Positions 16,521-24,954 of a DNA stretch of 64,000 nucleotides are shown in pieces. The stretch is taken from positions 124,001 through 188,000 of the forward strand of contig OY969915.1 in NCBI GenBank assembly GCA_963704545.1. The letters are read 5' to 3'. This DNA is from VRUE01 sp963704545. GTDB taxonomy: Bacteria; Actinomycetota; Thermoleophilia; Solirubrobacterales; 70-9. Under the pieces are notes generated by a model. The model was not told the origin of the DNA and did no database searches. It worked only from the letters and a program-made list of their open reading frames with translations. Both the position numbers and the translations under genes were made by a program. Every line of letters starts with the position of its first letter. The first letter of the stretch is position 1.

Positions 16521-17527
16521 TGGCGGCCATGTCTGAGCCCAGTGGGGGAAAGCCGGTCCTCGTCGCCGGCGGTGGCGGCTTCATCGGCGGCCATCTGGTC
16601 GCCGAGCTGCTGCGCCAGGGGCGCAACGTCCGCTCGATCGACTGCAAGCCGCTGGAGGACTGGTACCAGGTCCTCCCCGAGGCCGACAACCGGGTTCTCG
16701 ACCTCTCGCTCCTGGAGGCGTGCCGTGAGGCCGTCGAGGGGGCTGGGCAGGTGTTCAACCTCGCCTGCGACATGGGCGGCATGGGCTTCATCGAGGGCAA
16801 CAAGGCGCTCTGCATGCTCTCCGTGCTGCCCTCGACCCACATGCTCCTCGCCGCCCGCGACGCGGGCATCGAGCGCTTCTTCTACTCCTCCTCGGCCTGC
16901 GTCTACGCCGCCGGCAAGCAGGACACCCCGGAGGTGGAGGCGCTGGTCGAGGCCGACGCCTATCCGGCGATGCCCGAGGACGGCTATGGCTGGGAGAAGC
17001 TCTTCAGCGAGCGCATGTGCCGGCACTTCATGGAGGACTTCGGCATGGAAACGCGGGTCGCGCGCTACCACAACGCCTACGGCCCCAACGGGACATGGAG
17101 CGGCGGCCGCGAGAAGGCGCCGGCGGCGATCTGCCGCAAGGTCGCCGAAGCGGAGCTGACCGGCTCGGGGAAGATCGAGATCTGGGGAGACGGCAAGCAG
17201 ACCCGCAGCTTCATGTACATCGACGACTGCGTGAAGGGCACGCTGATGATTGCCGAGGGCCCCCGGGTCGAGCCGATCAACCTGGGCAGCTCGGAGCTGG
17301 TGACGATCAACCAGCTCGTCGACGTCGTCGAGGGCATCGCGGGGGTGGAGCTCGAGCGGCAGCACAAGCTCGACGCGCCGCAGGGCGTACGGGGCCGCAA
17401 TTCGGACAACACGCTGATCCGCCAGACATATGGCTGGGAGCCCTCGATCTCCCTTCAGGACGGTCTCGAGAAGACCTATGCCTGGATTCGCCCCCAGGTG
17501 GAGCGCGAACTCGCTGTAGCGGGTTGA
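16517..17527 (+). CDS. GDP-mannose 3,5-epimerase-like NAD-dependent epimerase
   Basis: Extended SDR of 336 residues. VLVAGGGGFIGGHL is the NAD-binding loop and GYGWEKLFSE provides the catalytic Tyr-x3-Lys. The segment NLACDMGGMGFIEGNKA closely resembles the hallmark of GDP-mannose 3,5-epimerases, which convert GDP-D-mannose to GDP-L-galactose or GDP-L-gulose. RYHNAYGPNGTWSGGREKAPAA also fits that family. It would supply an L-hexose to the polymer. The start at 16517 overlaps the upstream stop; the Met at 16529 is an alternative. Confidence 0.85.
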   Translation: MMAAMSEPSGGKPVLVAGGGGFIGGHLVAELLRQGRNVRSIDCKPLEDWYQVLPEADNRVLDLSLLEACREAVEGAGQVFNLACDMGGMGFIEGNKALCMLSVLPSTHMLLAARDAGIERFFYSSSACVYAAGKQDTPEVEALVEADAYPAMPEDGYGWEKLFSERMCRHFMEDFGMETRVARYHNAYGPNGTWSGGREKAPAAICRKVAEAELTGSGKIEIWGDGKQTRSFMYIDDCVKGTLMIAEGPRVEPINLGSSELVTINQLVDVVEGIAGVELERQHKLDAPQGVRGRNSDNTLIRQTYGWEPSISLQDGLEKTYAWIRPQVERELAVAG

Positions 17528-17562
17528 GCGAGCCGGGAGTGCCTCGGCACGCTGCTTCGCCG

Positions 17563-18291
17563 ATGAACGCCCGCTGTGTGCTGCTGCTGACTGCCACCGT
17601 CTCGCCCGGCGAGACGCCGGATCTGGTGCTTCGCGACCCGCAGGAGCGGGAGGCGAACTACCTGGATGCGCTTGCTCGGTGGTGCAAGGCGCTGCCGCCG
17701 AACTGGTCGATAGTCGTCGCCGAGAACTCGGGTTGGCCCGCGTCGCGCTTCTCCGAGGTCGGAGAGCGTCTCGGCCGGTCGGTCCAAGTGCTGGAGTGCG
17801 AGGACCGCGGGTCCGAGGAAGGCAAGAGCATCGGCGAGGCCGGCCTCGTCGACGACTTCGCAGCCAGTGAGCTCTCCCAGGGCTGCGACTGGATCTTCAA
17901 GTGCACCGGGCGCCTGTACGTGCACAACGTCGACACCTGCCTGCCGGCGCTGGACGGCGCCACCGGGGTGTGCGCCTCGATCGTCCCCTCGCTCGAGCAC
18001 ATGGACAGCCGCTTCTTCGGCGCGTCCCGGGAGCTGTTTCTCGAGTACTTCACCAGGATGGGAAGCGAGATCGACGAGGCGAAGGGCATCAACTTCGAGC
18101 ACATCGCCGCCCGTCGAATGCTGCTGGCGCTCAGCGCCGGCCACCGCTTCCGGCCCTTCGCGGAGCTGCCATACGTCATTGGCCAGAGCGCCTCGATCGG
18201 CATCCAGTACCACGGTGGGAGCATTCGCGCCAAGTGGTTTCTGCGACAGCAGCTTCGCCGTCTGGTGATCGATCGCGAAGTTCTCATCTAG
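17563..18291 (+). CDS. Uncharacterised polysaccharide-locus protein, glycosyltransferase-like
   Basis: A 242-residue soluble protein that I do not recognise firmly. It begins RCVLLLTATVSPGETPDLVLRDP, a beta strand then loop as in nucleotide-sugar enzymes, and has CDWIFKCTGRLYVHNVD and an internal Glu-rich loop (SEIDEAKGINFEHIAARRM). Such 'ecology' and a Lys-Cys-Thr-Gly-Arg centre are seen in some small glycosyltransferase-like families, but no DXD is certain. Upstream in-frame TTG (17524, overlapping the epimerase stop) and GTG (17539) starts are also possible. Confidence 0.6.
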   Translation: MNARCVLLLTATVSPGETPDLVLRDPQEREANYLDALARWCKALPPNWSIVVAENSGWPASRFSEVGERLGRSVQVLECEDRGSEEGKSIGEAGLVDDFAASELSQGCDWIFKCTGRLYVHNVDTCLPALDGATGVCASIVPSLEHMDSRFFGASRELFLEYFTRMGSEIDEAKGINFEHIAARRMLLALSAGHRFRPFAELPYVIGQSASIGIQYHGGSIRAKWFLRQQLRRLVIDREVLI

Positions 18292-18353
18292 TCACTGCAA
18301 TAGCATCCGCCGCCCAGAGGAGACGCAGCTCTCGCCGTCGTCCCCCGCGCTGA

Positions 18354-18998
18354 ATGAACTACGAGCGTCTCTACGCATACCGCTTCCGCGACGTCGACCA
18401 GCCTGCCCGCCTGCGGGTCTGGGAGGAGATCGCCCCCCACGTCCACGGCCTGATGGGCTCGCCGGACACCGTGCTGGACCCCGCGGCGGGTCGCGGCGAG
18501 TTCATCTGCTCGATCCCGGCCGCGGAGCGCTGGGCGGTCGACGAGGTCGCCTACCCGGAGGCCGAGCAGGCCGAGGGCGTCAAGATCGTCACCGCGAAGA
18601 TCATGGACGCCGAGCTGCCCAGCGAGCACTTCGACGGCGTCTTCGCCTCCAACTTCCTCGAGCACCTGCACGACCAGGAGGCGATCTCCCAGTTCCTCGA
18701 GCGGATGCACGGGGCGATGAAGGCCGGTGGCCGGATCGCGATCATGGGCCCGAACTACCGTTACTGCGCCAAGGAGTACTGGGACTGCGCCGACCACTAC
18801 GTGGCGCTGACCCACGTGGCGATCGCCGAGCACCTCTATGCGGCCGGGTTCGAGCCCGAAAGGATCATCCCCCGCTATCTGCCCTACTCTTTTCGCGGCA
18901 TTCTTCCGCCTTCCCGACACCTCACCAGCCTCTACCTGAAGGTGCCGCTCGCCTGGAAGCTGCTCGGCAAGCAGTTCCTGGTAATCGCCCGTCGATAG
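18354..18998 (+). CDS. Class I SAM-dependent methyltransferase
   Basis: A 214-residue methyltransferase with the SAM-binding loop VLDPAAGRGEFI (motif I), acidic VDEVAYPEAE after strand 2, FDGVFASNFLEHLHD (motif IV and post-motif) and GGRIAIMGPNYRY. It is the right size for a sugar O- or N-methyltransferase, which would modify the polymer's terminal residue. Its TAG stop forms the first three bases of the 14-bp inverted repeat described next. Confidence 0.85.
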   Translation: MNYERLYAYRFRDVDQPARLRVWEEIAPHVHGLMGSPDTVLDPAAGRGEFICSIPAAERWAVDEVAYPEAEQAEGVKIVTAKIMDAELPSEHFDGVFASNFLEHLHDQEAISQFLERMHGAMKAGGRIAIMGPNYRYCAKEYWDCADHYVALTHVAIAEHLYAAGFEPERIIPRYLPYSFRGILPPSRHLTSLYLKVPLAWKLLGKQFLVIARR

Positions 18999-19161
18999 AT
19001 GGTTGATTCACGACCCCGCACGCCTGGATGACGCGCATGGCGCTGCGCATCTCTGCGTCCTCGGGCTTGCCTTTGGCGCCGCCAAAGGCTGCACCCTGCG
19101 TCCTTGATCTGCTTGGCCACGCGCGCCCCCAGTCACACGCGGCCGCGGAATCAACCATCTA
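18996..19161. repeat. 166-bp element bounded by perfect 14-bp inverted repeats
   Basis: TAGATGGTTGATTC at 18996-19009 is the exact reverse complement of the end at 19148-19161. The enclosed 138 bp have no credible gene but contain a palindrome (CCTTTGGCGCCGCCAAAGG). The left end supplies the stop codon of the methyltransferase. A third copy of the 14-mer stands alone at 22084-22097. The structure fits a small non-autonomous mobile element or a repeat used in recombination; no transposase with these ends is in the window. Confidence 0.6.
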
Positions 19162-19164
19162 GCC

Positions 19165-20235
19165 GTGCGCGTCCTCGTTACAGGGGGTGCCGGCTTCGTC
19201 GGCGGCAACCTTGCCGTCGCGCTGGCCGACCGTCACGGTGATTGGGAGATCGTCGCGCTCGACAACTTGATGCGGCGCGGCTCAGAGCTGAACCTGCCCC
19301 GCCTCAAGAGTGCCGGGGTGGAGTTCGTCCACGGCGACGTGCGCGAACCGTCCGACATCACCGCCGCCGGCGACTTCGACGCGATGGTCGAGTGCTCGGC
19401 CGAGCCATCGGTCCTGGCCGGCTTCGCCGACGCCTCCTACTCGGTGCACACCAACCTGCTCGGCGCCTTCAACTGCCTCGAAGCGGCCCGGCGCCAGAAA
19501 AACGCCTTCCTGGTCTTCCTCTCGACCAGCCGCGTCTACCCGGTGGCGCCCCAGCTCGAGTTGGAGCTCGAGGAGGCGGAGACACGTTTCGAGCTGGCTG
19601 CCGCGCAACCGGTCGCCGGCGCCGGCCCAGCTGGGATCTCCGAGGACTTCCCGATGGCCGGTGCGCGCACGCTCTACGGCGCGACCAAGCTCTCCGCCGA
19701 GTTGCTGATCGAGGAGTTCGCCGACGCCTTCGGCCTGCGCGCCGTCGTCAATCGCTGCGGAGTCATCGCCGGGCCCTGGCAGATGGGCAAGGTCGACCAG
19801 GGGGTCTTCTCCTGGTGGCTCCTCGCCCACCGCTTCGGCCGCCCCCTCAGCTACATCGGCTACGGCGGCTCGGGCAAGCAGGTGCGCGACCTGCTGCACG
19901 TTGACGATCTGATCGACCTGGTCGAGGAGCAGATCTCCGATCCCGATCGCTGGAGCGGCGTCACCGCCAACGTCGGCGGCGGGCGCGAGTGCAGCCTCTC
20001 GCTGCTGGAGGCGACCGAGATCTGCCGCGAGCTGACCGGGAGCGAGGTGCCGATCGTGACCGAGGCGGAAACGCGGCCGGGCGACGTGCCGGTTTATCTC
20101 AGCGACTGCTCGCGACTGCGCTCCCTCACCTCCTGGCGCCCCCGCCGCGGGGCACGCGACGTGCTCACCGACCTGCTTGACTGGTCGGCCGTGCACGAGG
20201 ATGAGCTGCGGGCCGCACTGGGCTTCGAGCGATAG
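19165..20235 (+). CDS. NAD-dependent epimerase, CDP-paratose/tyvelose epimerase-like
   Basis: Extended SDR of 356 residues with a GTG start. It has VTGGAGFVGGNLAVALA (cofactor loop), LDNLMRRGSELNLPRLK (the loop after strand 2, characteristic of CDP-paratose 2-epimerase relatives), and catalytic YGATKLSAE. It is followed 19 bp later by a second enzyme of the same group. It probably makes a nucleotide-activated deoxysugar or epimer for the polymer; the actual substrate is not predictable. Confidence 0.82.
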   Translation: MRVLVTGGAGFVGGNLAVALADRHGDWEIVALDNLMRRGSELNLPRLKSAGVEFVHGDVREPSDITAAGDFDAMVECSAEPSVLAGFADASYSVHTNLLGAFNCLEAARRQKNAFLVFLSTSRVYPVAPQLELELEEAETRFELAAAQPVAGAGPAGISEDFPMAGARTLYGATKLSAELLIEEFADAFGLRAVVNRCGVIAGPWQMGKVDQGVFSWWLLAHRFGRPLSYIGYGGSGKQVRDLLHVDDLIDLVEEQISDPDRWSGVTANVGGGRECSLSLLEATEICRELTGSEVPIVTEAETRPGDVPVYLSDCSRLRSLTSWRPRRGARDVLTDLLDWSAVHEDELRAALGFER

Positions 20236-20254
20236 AGAAGGGCGATTTGGAGCG

Positions 20255-21331
20255 ATGCCGAAGGCGATAGTCACTGGATCGGGAGGCCTGATCGGCTCCG
20301 AGTCGGCCACCCGCCTGGTCGGGGCAGGCTACGACGTAATCGGGATCGAGAACGACACCCGCGCCGCCCTCTTCGGCCCCGAGGCCTCGACCGCGCAGGT
20401 CACCGAACGGCTCAACCGCGACCTCGAGACCTTCCGCACCGCCGACCTCGACATCCGCGACGCAGAAGGCATCGACCGCATCTTCGCCGAGAGCGGCAAG
20501 CAGATCGAGCTGGTCGTTCACACCGCTGCTCAACCGTCGCATGACTGGGCGGCGAGCGACCCGCAGGCCGACTTCGGCATCAACGCCAACGGCACGCTCA
20601 ACCTGCTCGAGGCGGCGCGCCAGCACTGCCCCGAGGCGACCTTCATCTTCACCTCGACCAACAAGGTCTACGGCGACACGCCCAACCACCTGCCGCTGGA
20701 AGAGCTGGAGACGCGGCTCGAACTGCCGCAGGATCACCAGTGGTTTGGCGGCATCGACACGACGATGTCGATCGACTCGACCCTGCACTCGCTCTTCGGC
20801 GCCTCAAAGGCGGCGGCCGACCTGCTCGTTCAGGAGTACGGCCGGTACTTCGAGATGCCGACGGTCTGCTTCCGCGGTGGCTGCCTCACCGGTCCCAACC
20901 ACGCCGGCGCTCAGCTGCACGGCTTCCTCGCCTACCTGATGAAGTGCACCGTCACCGGCGAGCGCTACACCGTCTTCGGCTACGAGGGCAAGCAGGTGCG
21001 CGACAACGTGCACAGCGCCGACCTCGTCGACGCTTTCCTGCTCTTCCACGAGAACCCCCGCGCCGCGGCGGTCTACAACATCGGCGGGGGCCGCGAGAAC
21101 GCCTGCTCGATGCTCGAGGCGATCGCCCTCTGCGAGCGCGTCGCCGAGCGCGAGCTGCGCTGGGAGATGAGCGACCAGGCTCGCGTCGGCGACCACCGCT
21201 GGTGGATCAGCGACCTCGACCAGTTCGGCTCCGACTATGGCGGTTGGCGCCCGCGCCGCGACCTGGAAACGATTCTGCGGGAGATCTACGAGGCCAACGC
21301 CGAACGCTGGGCATCATCAGCGCCTGCATGA
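20255..21331 (+). CDS. CDP-paratose 2-epimerase-like NAD-dependent epimerase
   Basis: Extended SDR of 358 residues. The ATG at 20255 follows a GGAG ribosome-binding site; an upstream open frame is not coding. Motifs are IVTGSGGLIGSES, GIENDTRAALFG (the NAD 2'-hydroxyl recognition loop shared with RfbE-type epimerases), TSTNKVYGD, and catalytic Lys in FGASKAAAD, where the usual Tyr position is Phe-Gly-Ala-Ser-Lys. This altered Tyr-x3-Lys is also found in RfbE-like proteins. The stop overlaps the next start (ATGA). Confidence 0.82.
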   Translation: MPKAIVTGSGGLIGSESATRLVGAGYDVIGIENDTRAALFGPEASTAQVTERLNRDLETFRTADLDIRDAEGIDRIFAESGKQIELVVHTAAQPSHDWAASDPQADFGINANGTLNLLEAARQHCPEATFIFTSTNKVYGDTPNHLPLEELETRLELPQDHQWFGGIDTTMSIDSTLHSLFGASKAAADLLVQEYGRYFEMPTVCFRGGCLTGPNHAGAQLHGFLAYLMKCTVTGERYTVFGYEGKQVRDNVHSADLVDAFLLFHENPRAAAVYNIGGGRENACSMLEAIALCERVAERELRWEMSDQARVGDHRWWISDLDQFGSDYGGWRPRRDLETILREIYEANAERWASSAPA

Positions 21332-22086
21332 AGCTCTCCGTCGTCATCCCCGCCCACAACGAGGAGGAGACGGTCGCCGAGACGGTCGAAGGGCTCGTCG
21401 CGACCCTCTCGCGCGAGGGTATCGAGTACGAGGTGACCGTCGTCGACGACTCCAGCACCGACGGCACCGCCGCCGTGGTCGAGCGGCTCGCCGCCGAGCA
21501 CCCGCAGGTGCGCTGCCTGCCCTCGCCCTACCGCAACGGCTTCGGCTTCGCCGTGCGCGCTGGGCTGGAGAGCTTCACCGGCGACGCGGTGGCGATCGTC
21601 ATGGCCGACGGCTCCGACAGCCCTGAGGACCTGGTCTCCTACCAGCGGCTGCTGGAAGAGGGCTACGAGTGCGCCTTCGGCTCGCGCTTCATCCACGGAG
21701 CGCGCGTGGTCGACTACCCGCGCTCGAAGCTGATCATGAACCGCATCGTCAACTTCGGCATTCGCCTCCTCTTCCGCCACGGCTACAACGACACGACGAA
21801 CGCCTTCAAGGCCTACCGCCGCGAGGTGATCGAAAACGTCAAGCCGTTCCTCTCGCACCACTTCAACCTCACCGTTGAGCTGCCGCTGAAGGCGGTGGTG
21901 CGCGGCTACAGCTACGGCATCGTCCCCATCTCCTGGACCAACCGCAAGGCCGGCGTTTCCAAGCTCTCGCTCAACGAGATGGGCAGCCGTTACCTCTTCA
22001 TCGTGCTCTACGTCTTCCTCGAGCGCCACCTCAGTCGCGGCGACTACCGCCGCGAGCAGGCTCGCGAGTCCCAAAAGTCGGGTTAG
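21328..22086 (+). CDS. GT2 glycosyltransferase, DPM1-like
   Basis: A 252-residue GT-A enzyme starting LSVVIPAHNEEETVAETV, with VTVVDDSSTDGT, a FGFAVRAGLESF stretch and ADGSDSPED, then GSRFIHGARVVDYPRSK, all typical of polyprenol-phosphate sugar synthases. A TNAFKAYRREV segment follows. It probably loads a sugar on polyprenyl phosphate for membrane glycosyltransferases. Coupled by ATGA to the epimerase. Its TAG stop again starts a copy of the 14-mer TAGATGGTTGATTC. Confidence 0.88.
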   Translation: MKLSVVIPAHNEEETVAETVEGLVATLSREGIEYEVTVVDDSSTDGTAAVVERLAAEHPQVRCLPSPYRNGFGFAVRAGLESFTGDAVAIVMADGSDSPEDLVSYQRLLEEGYECAFGSRFIHGARVVDYPRSKLIMNRIVNFGIRLLFRHGYNDTTNAFKAYRREVIENVKPFLSHHFNLTVELPLKAVVRGYSYGIVPISWTNRKAGVSKLSLNEMGSRYLFIVLYVFLERHLSRGDYRREQARESQKSG

Positions 22087-22097
22087 ATGGTTGATTC
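22084..22097. repeat. Third copy of the 14-bp repeat TAGATGGTTGATTC
   Basis: This is identical in sequence and orientation to the left end of the element at 18996. As there, its first three bases are the stop codon of the upstream gene. It fills the short gap between two convergent genes; no matching inverted copy is seen nearby. Confidence 0.6.
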
Positions 22098-22100
22098 CGT

Positions 22101-22826
22101 CTAGCCTCGCCCGAGGCGCAGCAGCGGAACCCGCCACACCGCCTCGGCGACGATCGAGTGGCCCATCTTCGAGGAGCCCTCGCGGCGCTCGCGGAAGACG
22201 ATCGGCACCTCGACGACGTCGAAGCCGAGCCGGATCGCGCGGTAGGTCATCTCGACCTGGAAGGCGTAGCCGCGCGCACTGACCGCGTCGAGGTCGATCG
22301 CCTCGAGCACCTCGCGGCGGAAGCACTTGAAACCGGCCGTCATGTCACGCACGGAGAGCCCGAGGACGAGCCGCGCGTAGGAGCTCCCACCTCGGCTTAT
22401 CGCCCGGCGCAGCGCCGTCCAGTCGCCGACCCCCCCTCCCGGGACATAGCGCGAGCCGATGACCAGGTCGGCCCGCCCGCTCGCCTCGAGCAGAGCCGGC
22501 AGGTAACAGGGGTCGTGCGAGAAATCGGAGTCCATCTCGAGCACCAGGCCCGCGCCCTCTCCCAGGGCGTGCCGGAAGCCCGCGATGTAGGCGGGGCCGA
22601 GGCCTTCCTTGCGAGGCCGGTGCAGGACCGTAACGCCCGGGTCGCCCGCCGCAAGCCGGTCGGCGACCTTGCCGGTGCCGTCCGGCGAGCTGTCGTCGAC
22701 GATCAGCACCCGCGCGGACGGGGGCAGTTCCGCCCTGACGGCCGCAACGAACGCCTCGATGTTCTCGACCTCGTTGTAGGTCGGCAGGATGAGCCACGCC
22801 GGGCCAGCGGGCACGGTTGGAGGCAT
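22101..22826 (-). CDS. Polyprenol monophosphomannose synthase
   Basis: A 241-residue Ppm1/DPM1-type GT2 enzyme making polyprenyl-phospho-mannose from GDP-mannose. Signatures in order are LILPTYNEVENIE, VLIVDDSSPDGTG, RKEGLGPAYIAGF, EMDSDFSHDP (DXD) and IGSRYVPGGGVGDW, followed by RREVLE and the conserved FRERREGSSKM. The convergent gene at 21328 is a related but distinct paralogue. Confidence 0.93.
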   Translation of the reverse strand: MPPTVPAGPAWLILPTYNEVENIEAFVAAVRAELPPSARVLIVDDSSPDGTGKVADRLAAGDPGVTVLHRPRKEGLGPAYIAGFRHALGEGAGLVLEMDSDFSHDPCYLPALLEASGRADLVIGSRYVPGGGVGDWTALRRAISRGGSSYARLVLGLSVRDMTAGFKCFRREVLEAIDLDAVSARGYAFQVEMTYRAIRLGFDVVEVPIVFRERREGSSKMGHSIVAEAVWRVPLLRLGRG

Positions 22827-22853
22827 GGACGCGATGCTATTTCCTCGCGGTCA

Positions 22854-23975
22854 CTATGGCCGCGCCCGGCCGCCGGTGATGCTGACGAAGGCTCGCCAGG
22901 CGGGCTTGGGCCGGAAGCCGGCGCCTTCGTGGAAGAGGCCGACGGAGTCGCAGAAGTTGCAGTCGCCCTGGACGTCCTTCCAGGAGAACCAGTAGGTGCC
23001 CTTGAGGTTGAGCCGGTGGCGGTTGCCGATCAGGTAGCGGTAGGCGCCGCGAAGTTCGCGCGCCTGGCCCGCCATCCCCTGCTCGAAGGCGACGATGTGG
23101 GGGTCGTTCTGGGAGCCCCAGCCCATCTCGGTGACGTAGAGCGACGCACCGGGGTCGCGGTTCTCCAGGACGACCTCGCGCATCGCCTCGGTCAGGTCTT
23201 CCAGGTCGTCGACGTGGAACGCGTACGGGTGCAGCGCGATCGCGTCGAAGTAGTGCTCGATCCCCGGCACGCGGTAGAGGCCGGCGAGGAAGTCGGCGGC
23301 GTTCATGCCGAAGCGTCCGCCCTGGTCGGGGTCGCCGAAGAGGCCGGAGAGGAGGACCTTGGCCCCCGGGTCGGCAGACCTGATCGCCGGGTAGGTCAGC
23401 TTCAGCAGCTTGGCGTAGCGCGCCGTGGAGACCGGAAAGGCGAAGTAGAAGAAGTTTGCCTCGTTCCACACCTGCCAGGTGCGGATCGGCATCGGCCGCA
23501 GGGGCTTGGCCGTCTCGTACTCGACGCCGACCCCCCCGGTCCCACCCGCGGAGCGCTCCGTCCAGAACGTGCCACCGGGGCCGTAGCGTTCCACCGCGGC
23601 CCTGACGAAGGCCTTCCAGGCACTCCTTCCCCGCGCGCTGTCGACCGGCAGCGTCGTCGGCTTCGCCGCCAGCCAGCTTGGCGTGCCGTAGAGGAACGGC
23701 AGGACCGTCAGCCCCCGGCGCGCGGCCGCTTCGACAGCGGCGTCGACGCTACTCCAGTCATAGCTCCGCTTCGCCGTCGGCTGCACCGAGGACCAGCCGA
23801 CCGGCCAGCGCACGGACCCGATCCCGCCGGCCTTCATGTAGGCGACGTCGGTCTCGCCCAGCACCGTCTGCGGACCGATGCCGAAGAAGGTGCGCGGCAG
23901 AGCCCCGGCCGTCGAGGGCACGGCGAGGGCGGCGGCGAGGGCCAACAGCAGGATCGTGGTCTTGGCGGTTCTCAA
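22854..23975 (-). CDS. Secreted clan GH-A glycoside hydrolase
   Basis: A 373-residue protein with an N-terminal signal peptide (basic start, then about 16 hydrophobic residues ending near ALA at 25). The TIM-barrel hallmarks are WQVWNEANFF with the acid/base Glu at about 172 and YVTEMGWG with the nucleophile Glu at about 283. The arrangement is that of GH5/GH39-like enzymes, which cut beta-linked polysaccharides. It is located next to the polysaccharide locus and may trim or release the polymer. No carbohydrate-binding module is visible. Confidence 0.85.
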   Translation of the reverse strand: MRTAKTTILLLALAAALAVPSTAGALPRTFFGIGPQTVLGETDVAYMKAGGIGSVRWPVGWSSVQPTAKRSYDWSSVDAAVEAAARRGLTVLPFLYGTPSWLAAKPTTLPVDSARGRSAWKAFVRAAVERYGPGGTFWTERSAGGTGGVGVEYETAKPLRPMPIRTWQVWNEANFFYFAFPVSTARYAKLLKLTYPAIRSADPGAKVLLSGLFGDPDQGGRFGMNAADFLAGLYRVPGIEHYFDAIALHPYAFHVDDLEDLTEAMREVVLENRDPGASLYVTEMGWGSQNDPHIVAFEQGMAGQARELRGAYRYLIGNRHRLNLKGTYWFSWKDVQGDCNFCDSVGLFHEGAGFRPKPAWRAFVSITGGRARP

Positions 23976-24056
23976 GCTCGGTGAGCGAGGGCGAGGATGG
24001 TGGACTGGATTCCTAACACGCCCGGGGGACGGCGGTAGCGCAACGAAAGCGGCCGT

Positions 24057-24602
24057 TCAGTACGTCCCGCCCAGCTTGCGGTGATCCCAGGTGGCGGTGC
24101 GGACCGGCTTGAAATGGATCGTCACGCGCTTCGGCGCCTGCGCCTCGAGCGCCGCCCTGGCATCGCCCTCGACCGAGGAGATCCCCTCGGCGTAACGCAG
24201 CGTCAGCTCCTCGGCAAAGCCGATCACGGTCTCGAAGTCATCGTGGATCTCGGCCTCGGCCTCGATCATCGCCCCACGCAGCTCGCCGTACTCGTGGCCC
24301 GTCTCGACCAGCACCGTGGCACGGGGGTCGCGTTCGAGGTTGCGGACCTTCTGCGACTTCGCGTAGGTCCAGATCCAGACCTCGCCCCCGCGGGGGACGA
24401 ACCACATCGGCATCGAGTGCGGCCAGCCGCGTGGCCCGAGGCTGGAGACAACGGCGATCCGCTCGTCGTCGAGCAGCTCCAAGAGCTCCCCGTCGGTCAG
24501 CTTGATCTGGTCTCGGCGACTCACGCGGCCAGAAAGACTGACGGATCCAGCGGCGAAGTTTTTGCAGACCCGCGCGATTTGGCGCGCCATGCGTAGATTC
24601 AT
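24057..24602 (-). CDS. Pyridoxamine 5'-phosphate oxidase-like / F420-dependent enzyme
   Basis: Split-barrel flavin or F420-binding protein. The conserved core begins DQIKLTDGELLELLDDERIAVV, then GWPHSMPMWFVPRG and KVRNLERDPRATVLVETG, the pattern of actinobacterial TIGR03618-like F420-binding oxidoreductases. The first 26 residues from the ATG at 24602 do not look like the domain; a GTG at 24524 would give a more usual N-terminus. Substrate unknown. Confidence 0.85.
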   Translation of the reverse strand: MNLRMARQIARVCKNFAAGSVSLSGRVSRRDQIKLTDGELLELLDDERIAVVSSLGPRGWPHSMPMWFVPRGGEVWIWTYAKSQKVRNLERDPRATVLVETGHEYGELRGAMIEAEAEIHDDFETVIGFAEELTLRYAEGISSVEGDARAALEAQAPKRVTIHFKPVRTATWDHRKLGGTY

Positions 24603-24720
24603 CGCCGGTAGCGTCGATCTCGATGACGATGCAAGCGCCGATTCCAGTTGCCGCCGCCCCGAGGTCTACCGTACGTATGTCTTATCCTTTGTCCGTACGT
24701 ACGCTATTTGAGGAGCCGGC

Positions 24721-24954
24721 TTGGCCACCACCGCTTCGAAACTACGCGCCAACATCTACCGGATGCTGGACGAGATCCTCGAAACCGGCCAGTCGCTGGA
24801 GATCGAGCGCAACGGCAAGGTCCTGGTGATCGCACCGAAGGAGGAGCGGTCGATCTGGGATCGCCTGCCGCGCCGCGAGGGGGCCATCATCGGCGACCCC
24901 GACGAGCTGATCCACATCGACTGGTCTTCGGAGTGGAACCCTGATCCTAATTGA
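24721..24954 (+). CDS. Phd/YefM-family antitoxin
   Basis: A 77-residue protein with a TTG start. TTASKLRANIYRMLDEILETGQSLEIERNGKVLVIAP is the Phd/YefM fold, in which the N-terminal domain binds operator DNA; the acidic, Trp-containing tail would bind the toxin. The following PIN toxin gene overlaps the last 14 bp. Two imperfect copies of a GTACGTA motif at 24672-24704 lie just upstream and could be the operator. Confidence 0.82.
   Translation: MATTASKLRANIYRMLDEILETGQSLEIERNGKVLVIAPKEERSIWDRLPRREGAIIGDPDELIHIDWSSEWNPDPN

Noticed and set aside
22158..23984. 608-residue plus-strand frame
   Set aside because: It is antisense to the mannosyltransferase and glycoside hydrolase genes, both of which have full catalytic motifs.
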